A stretch of 64,000 bases of DNA from NCBI GenBank assembly GCA_018907035.1, contig JACCIC010000214.1:720001-784000 (forward strand). The letters are read 5' to 3'. The notes beneath the pieces are model-generated. The model saw only the letters and a program-made list of their open reading frames with translations, made no database searches and was not told where the DNA came from. This DNA comes from Sycobia sp. Sy_11 (lineage: Eukaryota > Arthropoda > Insecta > Hymenoptera > Epichrysomallidae). Below, one piece after another: positions 25,929 through 35,699 of this stretch. Made by a program: the position numbers and the translations under genes. The stretch's first letter is position 1. Each line of letters starts with the position of its first letter.

Positions 25929-28900
25929 GTAGTAGTAGTAGTAGTAGTAGTATCAAACTTACGACAGAATCTGAATTATTGCAGGAACCACCGGCAGAGC
26001 CACAGTCTTACTTAGACGCACGATCGCAGGATGGTTCGAGCACTCATGGGAGTACCTCCGACGACACGAGCAGCTCTGTATCAACTGTCGTCGATCGCTT
26101 CTCCGGCTCCGACCGATTTTCCACGACTTCTACGATGTCCACGACCTCGGAGCAGCTGTTCCAAGCGGAGTTCGGTAACGATCATCCGGAAATGAATTTC
26201 AGCGGCGACGACAGTCTCATGGACCTGGAGAACGCCGCGACATTTCTTCTTAATCGGCTGGCCATTTCCGAGTCGAGGACCCACGTGGAGTCGCGGGGCG
26301 ACGTCGAGCGCGTGACGGCCCTCGTGGCGCCCAATACGGTCATCATCGAGGAGACGCCCGCTCTTCAGCCTCCGCTCTGCTTTCAGGACGCGCCGTTGAG
26401 CTACGGTCACGAGCCACGATCCGGTATATTTTACTCGGCCGATCTTGCCGCGGACTCGAGGACGCACTTCAGGCCAATTAAGGACGATGCCGATGTCGTG
26501 AAAAAGGTGTTCAATGGCAAAATAAAGGACGAAGATCCATGCCCACCGGCTTTGCCCGTTAGAAATCATGTCAACAGAATTTCAATCAATCAGCAGCAGC
26601 AGCAGCAGCAGCAGCAGAAAGTAAAAAAGGAAGTAGATGAGGAAAGCACGATGCCTGTCTTACCACCGAAGCCCATGCCCAGGAAAGATGTTAAAGCTAA
26701 AAGAAAAAGGCCCCCACCACCTCCGCCACCTCCAGCTAGACGCGACGCTCCGCCGCCAGTTCCTGAAGTTAGAAACTTGTTAAATAAAAAAAGGGACGAC
26801 GAGGAAACTGTTGAGAATTTGAATGTTAATAATAATGAAGAAAACGAATTTGTAAATGAGAAGTGTGACGTTAACGATATGTCTAAAAATGTAACAACAG
26901 AGGTTGAACCGACTGTTAGGACTGAAAATAAAATGATAGAAGAAGATGAATCGGTACACGAAGCTAATAAAATATTGGATGTTCTGGAGACGAAGAAAGA
27001 TAAAGATTTGTCATCGCCGAAGCCACTTTCGAGGACTTCGAATGAATTCGAAGTATCTAAAGGAGAGTCGAGGACTTCTGAAGACGACGACACAGATAAT
27101 AGGAACACCTCTAAATTGAAAAATAGTGAAAATGAAAAATTACTTGCCGATACAAGAGGTAGTATGAACACTATTTCAATTGAGCTAGAAGATGATTCCG
27201 AAGATGAAAGGCTTAAAATTGATATCGAAGAATTTGTGGAAAATCCCGAGAACGATGTTAATGTTAAGGAACAGAATGAGAAGGCGAAAGAGGATGAAAA
27301 ACAGGAGATTGAGGAGGCATTTGAGGATGATAACATTGGAGAAATTGTTAACGAAAACGGAAAAAGTACACAATTGATCGGATCGATAAGAAAGAATGAG
27401 AGAAATCTGATAGAGGAGGAAGATTTGACCGACGAAAGCGACGAGGAAGATTACTACTGGCAGAGCAATCTTGCTACCATTGGAGAAGAAGAAGAAAACA
27501 ATTCGTTGGAATATGAAAATGCGTACGTTTCTATTTTCGTATGTGTATCGCGATGAAATAAAATATTGTTCAAATATTATATTCAAATGTATACCATAAG
27601 AGGTTTGAGTTGTTATTGTTAAAGCGATACCTTCAATTTATTATTTGGTAAATTGAATTATATTTTTGCGGTATATATTGTATGTACGGTCAGAACATAA
27701 TTAATTTATAATCATATATTGTAATGTCGCAAAATCAGATAGAGAGTTTCATTAAATATGAAACGAAACTTAATTGTTTTGGTAAAGGTGGTAAAAACTT
27801 ATGAAGATTTAATTTTTTTCTGCAATTTGAAGATTATTTATAATTGATGATTATAAGCTTTTTAAGAAGTAACTTCACGAAAATAAGTTCAAACAAAATT
27901 TAAAGGTTTAATCTATTATACATTGTACATCAATGAATACCATACACTATACATGAAATTTAGATTGTAGCGTAGCATAATTTAAAATACAAGTTAATGT
28001 AAAATACAAAATGCATGTGTTTTTGTACAGGAGATCTGTTTTTTGAAAGTTTAAATCTCTCGTCAGTGAATGAAATTTAATGAAAAATTATTCATCGATT
28101 ATAATCTAAACTAAATTACGAAAATTTTTATAAGATTATTTTTATTGTGTTTATTATTCCTTAAAAAAATTTTTTTATAAAGGTCAGGTTGTTGTGTATT
28201 GAAAATTGATGAAGTGGATGTAAAGCTTTAGATTAACGATAAATAGATATATTTCTTTTATGAGGTAATAATTTATATATATATATATATTAGCATCTAA
28301 GCTGTATGTATTATTTACGTATTATTACTTTATTACTCGAAATTATACTCAAAGAATTTAAAGCTTATGTAGAAATGGTCAAAGTGGAAATATTATTCTA
28401 TTTTTTGTTAAATTGTTAATTAATAGAGTCGCGTTATGGCTTTTATTCTTAGAAAATTGCCATAATTATATTTCGTTATTCAATCTTGAATATTTGCAAC
28501 CAATTATATATAAACTAAACAGTTGAGAAAAACGATAAAATAATAAATCCAAATACTTTATTTCTTATTCAATAGATGAAAAATGTAAGATCATATTTCC
28601 ATGGAGTAGATTTTATTTCTATTGTTAAACAAATTTTTCGTTGCATGTAACAGTTAATAGATACACTGGCAATAATAAAGTGGAGTTAGAAATTTTTCTG
28701 ACAGAGCCATTATTTATATATTCGTATTATTTTAGAACAATAAATCAGTATTGAGAAATGTTATAGAAAATTTCTCCTTTTTAAAATTTTACTATTTTGC
28801 ATCTATCTTAAGCATGACATGATTTTCGTAAATTATCAATTCCATTGGCAATTGTACGTTAAATAATGTAAATTAAATAATATAAATCATATTTGACTTT

Positions 28901-30333
28901 TTACTCTACTGATTTGTGGCATTCATTAGAGTCGAAGAAAAATTAATTATAGTGTTGATTGTTATCTCGTTTCATTGCGTAAAAAAGTTTATTTACAAGA
29001 AAAATAAATTTTTATAAGTCTTATAATCTTACTAAAGAAAGCTTTCTTTAACAACTTAAACTATATATATACAATTGGAAATTTTGAAATATACTACTTC
29101 ATTATTGTATAAAAATTCTACGAGAAATATTATCTTTTGAGAATCTTGATGAAAATTAGAATTCAATATTACCCCATTGGCAAATTGTAATTCGTCAAAA
29201 AATAAATTTCATCACAGTTGAGAGCGCGTAGTTTCGCATAAAAATCGTGTTATAAAAAGTTTAATGTACGTTTGAATGTCGATAGAAACGCGTGTTTCTA
29301 TTTTGAAAAAGGTTAAATGATGAGATACTTTTGTGATCTTCTGGGGTCAAGTAAATAAAGAAATCGTTCATTCACGGTTATACAATTAATTCATCTTCTT
29401 TAATCAAATATAACAGATGCGAAAGGACATTTTTATAGTCAACTTTTATACAATATTCTATATATTTACAATTTGAAATTATTATATAGTTAGTTTTCAG
29501 TTCAACATCATTGCACTTTCATATGTACAGTCCATTCATATGTACTTAGTTTCTTTTAACTGAAACAGCAATATATTATTTTTATCTTTGATGTTAATAT
29601 TGTGCTTTTACGTGTCGTCAACCAATTTTCCATGTATAAATAAAACTCAATTCTATTAACATCATTATGTACTGGGTACGAAAGGATTAAATTTATTCAT
29701 AAGTAAAAATAGCATAGCAAAAACAATTAGACATTATATAGATAGTACATATATATATGTACAATATATGTTCTACATATGTACTATATTAATAGTAATA
29801 TAAGTTATTTTAGCAATCTGGCTTATGATCAAATTGGACAAATAGCTTAATGATCGATTCTTGCGCATAGTATCAAAATTACATATAATTCTCATTATAT
29901 ATGGAGGAACTTCCGTTTATGTAATCAGTTACAAATGGTGTTTATAAAAAGCATGTAGTAGATCGATTGAAAAGTTCGGTCCGTTTGTTACTTCAAAGCT
30001 AGGATGATATACGATTTTATCTAGTTTTTTTTTCCTATTTATATATTTATATAGTCTTTTCTTTATTTCAGCAATGAAGATCCCTCGTGCCCTCTGCAGA
30101 AGCTCACGGAAAATCCGCGAATTGTTGAAAGCGTCATCGAGAATCCGGCAGGGATTTTGGACGAAAGTGGTGAGTTTTTTTTTTGAAGTACATATGTACT
30201 TGTTATTTGGAAAAATATTCGCAATTATTATTTTGTACCTAATTTTTAATAAATTAAGCAGCTCGGATATTGTTTAAACTACAATTATTTCGTTCTTATC
30301 TTATTCACAGTTATTCAGAAGAATTCAAATTAA
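20941..30333 (+). CDS. PDZ-domain scaffold-type protein gene, multi-exon, 3' end uncertain
   Basis: Coding exons join 21038-21409, 22129-22414, 24998-25218, 25985-27522, 30072-30169 and, most economically, 30311-30333, giving about 845 residues. Intron phases agree at every junction (0, 1, 0, 2, 1). Domains in order: polyQ at residues 44-48; one PDZ domain at about 69-157 with the carboxylate-binding loop LGFGL near 79-83; PxxxPR motif at 193-198; Ser/Thr-rich linker at 220-350; polyQ 496-504; second PxxxPR at 521-526; eight prolines at 536-543; acidic low-complexity tail from about 560. PDZ domains bind C-terminal peptides, PxxxPR is the ligand class of CIN85/CD2AP-type SH3 domains, and polyproline tracts bind profilin or EVH1/SH3 domains. 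An adaptor at membrane or cytoskeleton is therefore inferred. There is no signal peptide or membrane segment. I do not recognise the orthologue. The last exon is the weak part of the model. Confidence 0.72.
21410..22128 (+). other. PDZ gene intron 1 (between PDZ halves)
   Basis: AT-rich, GTACAT donor to TTCAG acceptor. No repeats or other genes seen. Confidence 0.75.
22129..22414 (+). CDS. PDZ gene exon B: second half of PDZ plus PxxxPR motif
   Basis: The acceptor is TTGTCCCTTCAG at 22128. Joined in phase 0, the sequence GDE|VLSIDETPV is a typical PDZ core, followed by the helix B region TRLDCVRRLKES and the last strand LVLKLMVR. The tail is rich in Pro and carries PPVPPRK (residues 193-199), a PxxxPR/class II SH3 ligand. 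The exon is GC-rich against AT-rich introns, as expected for coding sequence. It ends AGTCCAG before GTTGAT, leaving phase 1. The donor is weak but the phase fits the next exon. Confidence 0.82.
22415..24997 (+). other. PDZ gene intron 2
   Basis: AT-rich, 2.6 kb, no microsatellites of note and no internal gene recognised. Confidence 0.75.
24998..25218 (+). CDS. PDZ gene exon C: Ser/Thr-rich linker
   Basis: The acceptor is GATATTGTTTCTAG at 24997. In phase 1 the exon encodes 73 full codons after a split Gly, rich in Ser, Thr, Gly and Gln (for example SGGSSQTGSPQSQGS), with SP dipeptides that look like proline-directed phosphorylation sites. It is probably disordered. It ends ACAAAGCAG before GTATTA at 25219, in phase 0. 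Confidence 0.8.
25219..25984 (+). other. PDZ gene intron 3 with trinucleotide repeats before the acceptor
   Basis: A compound (ATT)n at 25898-25927 and (AGT)n at 25927-25952 ends 32 bases before the exon D acceptor. Confidence 0.75.
25985..27522 (+). CDS. PDZ gene exon D: polyQ, PxxxPR, polyproline and acidic tail
   Basis: The longest exon encodes 512 codons (residues 294-805). The acceptor ends TTATTGCAG at 25984. The first half is GC-rich, Ser/Thr-rich and contains NAATFLLNRLAISES, a possible short amphipathic helix. Then come nine CAG codons (26591-26617), LPPKPMPRK with a PxxxPR motif, KRKRP followed by eight prolines, and APPPVPEVR. From about 26790 the exon turns AT-rich and encodes a highly acidic low-complexity tail. 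The donor GC|GTACGT is at 27523 (phase 2). The frame stays open to a stop at 27554-27556, directly followed by AATAAA, so a shorter isoform ending here is possible. Confidence 0.85.
27523..30071 (+). other. PDZ gene intron 4 (or 3' flank of the short isoform)
   Basis: AT-rich, 2.5 kb; one short (TA)n at 28273-28290. A near-palindromic TA-rich stretch lies at about 29743-29790. No coding signal. Confidence 0.6.
27554..27562 (+). promoter_or_regulatory. Stop codon and AATAAA for a short PDZ-gene isoform
   Basis: If the exon D donor is not used, translation adds 11 residues after the last complete exon D codon and stops at TGA 27554-27556. The next six bases are AATAAA (27557-27562). This is a canonical poly(A) signal placed where intronic polyadenylation would give a protein lacking exon E and beyond. 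Confidence 0.45.
30072..30169 (+). CDS. PDZ gene exon E
   Basis: A strong acceptor (CTTTTCTTTATTTCAG at 30071) and a consensus donor (GTG|GTGAGT at 30170) flank a 98-nt GC-richer segment. In the phase left by exon D it reads ANEDPSCPLQKL... to ...GILDES, continuing the acidic character. Another frame (MKIPRALCRSS...) is also open, but it does not match the exon D donor phase. It leaves phase 1. Confidence 0.7.
30311..30333 (+). CDS. PDZ gene candidate short last exon F
   Basis: A good acceptor (CGTTCTTATCTTATTCACAG at 30310) follows exon E by 141 nt. In phase 1 it encodes VIQKNSN and then TAA at 30331-30333. Competing acceptors that also open a short frame in phase 1 lie at 30655 and at the tandem TAGTAG 30713/30716. 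The terminal exon at 52383 has the same phase. The choice is an inference. Confidence 0.35.
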
Positions 30334-30713
30334 CATAAAGGGATTTTTTATTGTATTAAATGTGCGATGATAAGGACGTTAGTTCTTTAGTTCCGGATTC
30401 TTATTGTTACTAATTATTCGAGCGCTAAAATGTTTACTCAAAGAATATACACATGTAAAATATATAAGAAATACGTCTAATGTAATTGTTGAATTTATTA
30501 AAATTTTGAAAGCGAAATCTTGAAATTAGCAGTATTGTACCTATTATATAGGAACACTGATTGCAATCAGCAGATATATATATAAAATATATGTTTAATG
30601 ACAAATATTTTTCTGCTTCGACGATCGACATATGGAAGTAATCTTGTTTTTTTAGACGGTCTCTTTTCATGCTTAGTATTAATAAAATCCTAATAGTACT
30701 TCTTGTGTTTTAG

Positions 30714-30843
30714 TAGGGCTCCTCCTCGTGTCCTCTCGGTGTCATTGGCACGAGCCATCCGCGAAACTAAGCGTGCTGGAACTAATTTTCGGCGAAGTGA
30801 TTTAATTGTCTCACTGTCGTTTTGTATTATAGTTTACGAATAA
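30714..30843 (+). CDS. Candidate alternative last exon X of the PDZ gene
   Basis: A tandem acceptor TTTTAGTAG (NAGNAG type) ends at 30713 or 30716. Spliced straight from exon D (phase 2), either acceptor gives an open frame of about 42 codons, beginning APPRVLSVSL after the second acceptor, with a stop at 30841-30843. Spliced from exon E (phase 1) it gives a different tail of about 30 residues. Its first 50 bases resemble exon E. The 3' part lies opposite the minus-strand coding exon that ends at 30811, which weakens the case for the longer frame. Confidence 0.25.
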
Positions 30844-31303
30844 CCACGACGACGACTTCTCTTGCAACGATCGTTCGGCCGCTTCTTTAAGCGCAACCTT
30901 CATCTGATCGACGATATTTTCGGCCCTTTCTGCGGTGTCGTTGACAGGACCGCGAAATCATTTTGACACGGTGATGCTAATGGCGGCGTATGTTGTTCAA
31001 ATAATTGCAATGTGAACGAATAGACGTCGACGACACGGTACGGAAGATCGGTGAATAAGAGGAGGGTCGCGCGTAGAGAAGCAACCTCAAGATCTTTGTA
31101 TGAAAATTCGTCGTTCTTCGTCAACCATAAGTAACGTAAAGCGACAATGTGACATGTACAAGACATACTTTCATTAACATCTTTATCCAAAATAAACATC
31201 TTAGAGAGTAGAATTTCGATTATAATTTGTCGTTCATCGTATTTGAAATTTTCGACGCATATTATTATGGAAAGAGCGTCAATAATATCAATTCCAACCA
31301 AGA
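30811..31303 (-). CDS. Minus-strand terminal exon with a frameshift (possible pseudogene)
   Basis: Reading leftwards, an intron-like end ...TTCAATTAG (31304-31306 on the plus strand) precedes an open frame LVGIDIIDALSIIICVENFK, which runs about 115 codons with normal amino-acid variety. Near 30940-30975 the coding signal changes frame by one base. The new frame continues VNDTAERAENIVDQMKVALK to LFVNYNTKRQ and a stop at 30811-30813. Both parts look coding and have no close stops on the coding strand. A single indel therefore separates two halves of one protein; it may be a sequencing error or early decay. The second half is an amphipathic, probably helical segment. A good minus donor (AAGGAAG|GTGAGT) sits at 32321, in a CpG-dense block, and could end an upstream exon. 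I do not recognise the family. The gene converges with the PDZ gene. Confidence 0.5.
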
Positions 31304-31375
31304 CTAATTGAACATTAAAAATTAAAAATTGTTTTTATGTCGACTGTTTTCAATTAAAAGTTAGTTCAGTTTATG

Positions 31376-31376
<1 letters not shown>

Positions 31377-31441
<65 letters not shown>

Positions 31442-31442
31442 T
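31377..31442. repeat. (TA)n-(CA)n microsatellite
   Basis: More than 25 TA units followed by a few CA units, just upstream (minus sense) of the 31303 exon. Confidence 0.95.
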
Positions 31443-32019
31443 AAACTGAAAAGAAAAGAAACGCACAGATGCTATCCCAAAGCTAATATAAGACGTAATG
31501 AAAAAGTTAAAGGAAAATTTATCAAGAGCAACGGTTGCATCATTGATACAAATGTGTATTACGAATTGAATTAGGTGGCATAAAATACGGCACTTTTGTT
31601 TCCCCTTCGTCCACCAACCAAATCGTAATATAATACAAAACGAATTGTTAAATTTCTTTTGGTTAACGATAAAGCGGTCGACCCGAGGCGCAACTCTAGA
31701 TCGACGTTAAGATTGTTGTAATCCGCCTTCGAAGTTCACGTGAAATTATTTATTATAGACCGATCCCGACTCGGGCGAATTTTTATATATATATATATAT
31801 ATACATATACACATATACGCATACATACATGTATAATAGGCATTGAACAATCTTTACCTGCCCACACGAAACATATATCGAAGAATCATATATCATCCTG
31901 CTATAATATGCAGAGAAATTAAAAACGATCCGACTCTTACAGAAGATATAACGTAGGCTTATAATATGTATGTGTGTGTATATGTGTATATATATATTCG
32001 ACCGCGAGGGGGAAGAAGG

Positions 32020-32227
32020 CCGAGCGCGAGAAAGGCATATGCGCGTTCGAATACTATTATTATATACGCTCGCGCGCTTCAATAAACGCACCTGACAGTC
32101 CACACCCGCGCGAGCGCTCGCGCGGCAATAGAGCGCGCAGATTCAAAAAGGGGCGATCGCGCGAGGGAAAAAAAAATTTTTTGCACAAAAGCCATAAATA
32201 TCCCCGCTGATGTTCTCTCCCTCCCTT

Positions 32228-32278
<51 letters not shown>

Positions 32279-32793
32279 CCTTCTTCGCTCCCTTTCTCGC
32301 GCGTTCTGTTCTCGCACTCACCTTCCTTTACCGCCTAGCCGCTCTTTGCTTCATTCGCGCACAATGTACAAATGCGTACACATCTCTATATATGTGCGCG
32401 CTCGCGCCCATATCGCGTCGCGGCCGAGCTCGAAAATTTCCCCGTCGCCCGAGCGGGGCGGTGGACCGGCGTTCGGCGAGGGGGCAGGTGGTAGGGGGTT
32501 AGGGAGGGCGAGGTGATCGCTGGATGATAAACGGCCGATTAATTCGCGGGGAAATTAAAGGCCAGTCGGCGATTAATTACGCGGGCGGGACCCCTCGCGC
32601 GACGCCCACGCGTCATGCGCGCGCAAAGGTTACGCATTAATCGAGCGCGGGCGTCGCTCTCGATCGCGTCTTCGTTTTCTCCTCTCGGCGCCGAGATCGG
32701 CTAGTATTCTGTCTAGTATTCACGCCAGGCAGGGATCCCGCCGGCGACGTAACGTCGCGAGGAATACGAGATGGACGTATTCGCCGTGTACAA
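32020..32793. promoter_or_regulatory. CpG-dense block with splice donors on both strands
   Basis: A GC/CpG-rich block with a (CT)n tract at 32232-32271. On the minus strand AAGGAAG|GTGAGT lies at 32322/32321 and could end a first exon spliced to 31303. On the plus strand an ATG at 32771 (MDVFAVY) runs to a donor CAA|GTGAGA at 32793/32794. The two outward-facing donors suggest a bidirectional promoter. Inference only. Confidence 0.3.
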
Positions 32794-33474
32794 GTGAGAG
32801 GATCAAGAGGTTGTTTTCGTCAAGGCATCTCGCGTAATTGGGCAGAGGCATATTCTTTCAATATGACCACGGCTAGTGTTCGACAATTCTTAATATATAT
32901 TTTTTATTTTACGTCGTTTCACCGAATCATTATCAATCGAACTTTCTTATACGTAGATAGAACAGTTCGAGCAAAAAATTTTTCACGTCAATTACAGATC
33001 TACTTTAGAATTAGATCTGGTAAAAATAGTTTTTTTTTTTTTTTTTTTTTTTAAAACTACGCGTAATAGTTTTAATTTTTTGATCGATGAATTCGATCGA
33101 CACCTTTCTTTCGTTACTCTGCACCTTTCGTATTATATAACACTATAATATAACACTATTACATTTATATCACCCGAGCTTCGACTTATACTCCGTTTAT
33201 GTTGCAATATTTTATAAATTTATTCTCTTTCTTTCAATCTCGTATGAATGAAATATAACGCGCAGTCAGCATTTTTCTATTGCTGAATAGATAAAAAAAA
33301 GAAAAATTATGCATAGGAATTTTGCTGATTTTTCTGACAAGTCGGTAACGTCGGAAAGGAGGAAACCGCGATACCCTGTCGTGAAAATTGACGCATTTCC
33401 TTCCCACGCTCGTGAAAACATCGGGGAATTCATCCACGAAAAGGAAAGTCGCCCTTCTTTTCTCTCAGTTAGAA

Positions 33475-33476
33475 AG

Positions 33477-33526
<50 letters not shown>

Positions 33527-35300
33527 CATTTGCAGGGCGCACAAAATCCAGCATGGCGATTGTTCGCGCACGTCGACTTCGGTCGCTCGCTGTATTTGGC
33601 AATTTTTCACAGGACAGGTGTTTAAAAATTCACGCGTGGCACATGCGCTATCCTACACCAACATGTCACGAACGAAAAATCCTATCGCGTCGAATAAATT
33701 CGAATTTTCCATCGTTGGAGGATGTTGTACTAAACTCTTACTATGCTGGGATGTTTGATGAATTTTTAAATTAAAAGAAATTCGAAGTAATGAAATATAA
33801 AATATTTATTATAAAATTACACTGAACAATCGAGACAATATAAAGTTATATTAACCTGAGCAGAGATGAGAAAATAATGAATGCTAGCGCTCTTTCGGCT
33901 CGTTTATATAGACTCGAGGCCCCTTCTCGCAGGGTCAAATTACGGGAGATAAGTCCCACTCGCTGATCGCAGCCCAAACTCTAGCGCAGCCTGACGGTCG
34001 GAGCGCCCGAGGTCGCAGACCGAACACGTCACTTCTTTCGAAATTCCCAAGATTTTCACAAAGCCAGAATACGATTCACTTAAATGAAAATCTGTAGAAA
34101 GGCTTTTTTACGTAAAATCTTCGAATTTCCCGACACAGCACGGAAATTGCTTATATAAGCATAATCATTTACCTCTTTCGAAAACCTCAAGATTTTCCTT
34201 TAGCAAATATTCGGCCACTTCTTTGTGAAACCGTATAAATGCCGGTTTTCCCGTCACGGCACGTAAAATATGTACCAAATTTGTACACGGTATGTGGGCC
34301 TTTAACTAGAGTTCTCTCGCGATCAATTTTTTCTAACTATGAACTTCTTTTCATATTTAATATAGAAAACAATATATTTCTTTACTGAAAAAGCAAGACG
34401 ACGATACGTTATTTGAACATTCCCGAATATTCTACAATTGCCCGTCTCTGCTTTACATGATATTTCATCATTTCAGACAACATATATTTATTTTCTTCGA
34501 CGCAATGCCGCTTTGTGCCGAGATTTTAGGTTTTAAGTTACAGGGATCGCATATCAACCAAGTCGATAATTGATATGTATACAAATTCGCGCTTACAAAT
34601 ATGAATCTGAAAATTATTACGCATATAATCGAAGATTTAATCTAATAATATTTTACATTAACTTCTACGAAACAAAAACGTATTTATCTTAATATTTAAA
34701 CAAGTCAATTTTATAAATGTATTTCGCTTAACACATATGCATGAATTTATAGAAATAAAAGAAATTTAAGTACTGTATTAATTTTATCACGTATAACACA
34801 AACTAAAATTTATAACGTAGAGAGATCTTTTATATTAAATAAACTATAATTCTGAGATAATAAAATACGATCTTATATTATGAAATTCAATAATCTTTTA
34901 CTTTAAAGAAACAAATCTTAAATAAATATAAAAGCTATAAAACTTTAGTATAGAATCGTTCATTTAATGTATCCTAATCTACAAAAACACAATAAGCGCA
35001 AATAACATGTTTCTTAAATAATGTTATTTTTCTATAAATAATATATACACAAAAAACATCTCTGTCTGTAACAGATGTATTGGCATTTTGTTGAGCGCAC
35101 CGGCGCGCAGTCGTGTTATCGGTGAGGGGGGAGGGAGTTCTCGCGCGTATATGAACCACGGGCTCGGTCCAGATCGAGGGGAGTGAAGATATCATATGAT
35201 TACCTCGGAAATGAACCCTGTATAATTAAAAATACTATAAATCTTACCTCTGCTCCAGATGTGTTCGTTCTTAATAGCTATAAATTGCTTTAATTGCTAG
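33475..35300. other. Non-coding, with (TA)n and the 34-kb direct repeat
   Basis: (TA)n at 33479-33524, moderately GC-rich 33890-34030, then AT-rich DNA. A minus-strand donor-like GCAGAG|GTAAGA occurs at 35248/35247 with no partner found. Confidence 0.45.
34031..34275. repeat. Diverged direct repeat, two copies about 140 bp apart
   Basis: Copies start at 34031 (ACTTCTTTCGAAATTCCCAA) and 34171 (ACCTCTTTCGAAAACCTCAA); both continue with GATTTTC. Later the pair CCCGACACAGCACG (34130-34143) and CCCGTCACGGCACG (34250-34263) matches again. Similarity is patchy in between. It may be an old tandem duplication or part of an unrecognised element. No reading frame. Confidence 0.5.
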
Positions 35301-35450
35301 GTTAACGAAAATTCGGATTTTAGTCGCGAATACGAAAAATTACTAGGTTGCGAAGAAAAAATTATTAATGAATTATCTACCGAATGGGGAGTTCCATTCT
35401 ATCGGGACCAAATACGTCATCCACTAATACGAATCGTTCCTTTTCAATAA
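35301..35450 (+). CDS. Orphan terminal exon, 49 codons
   Basis: A clean acceptor (TGCTTTAATTGCTAG, 35300) precedes a phase 0 frame starting VNENSDFSREYEKLLGCEE and ending RHPLIRIVPFQ, then TAA at 35448-35450. AATAAA overlaps the stop (35449-35454). The in-frame codon just before is the acceptor TAG itself, so the open frame starts exactly at the splice site. The opposite strand is full of stops. Composition is protein-like (charged plus hydrophobic). No partner exon with matching phase is certain; 33535-33617 and 32771-32793 form a phase-compatible but weak chain. The family is not recognised. Confidence 0.4.
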   Translation, partial: VNENSDFSREYEKLLGCEEKIINELSTEWGVPFYRDQIRHPLIRIVPFQ

Positions 35451-35699
35451 TAAAGAAATATTTTCATCTATTATACTTTTGCCGATCTAAATATTATATA
35501 TTTGATATCATTGCTGCGCAGCGGATCGAACAGATTATATTGGAAACTGGTTACTTAAAAATCTCGATATGTCAAGTATTGTTTGAGTTCCGTAAAAAAG
35601 GCTGTAAGTTTCGTTTTTCAACTTTTTTCCTATAGTTCCTCATATAATTAATAGGCCTTTTATCAATAAATCTTTTCAAAGATTCAATTTCTGATATAT

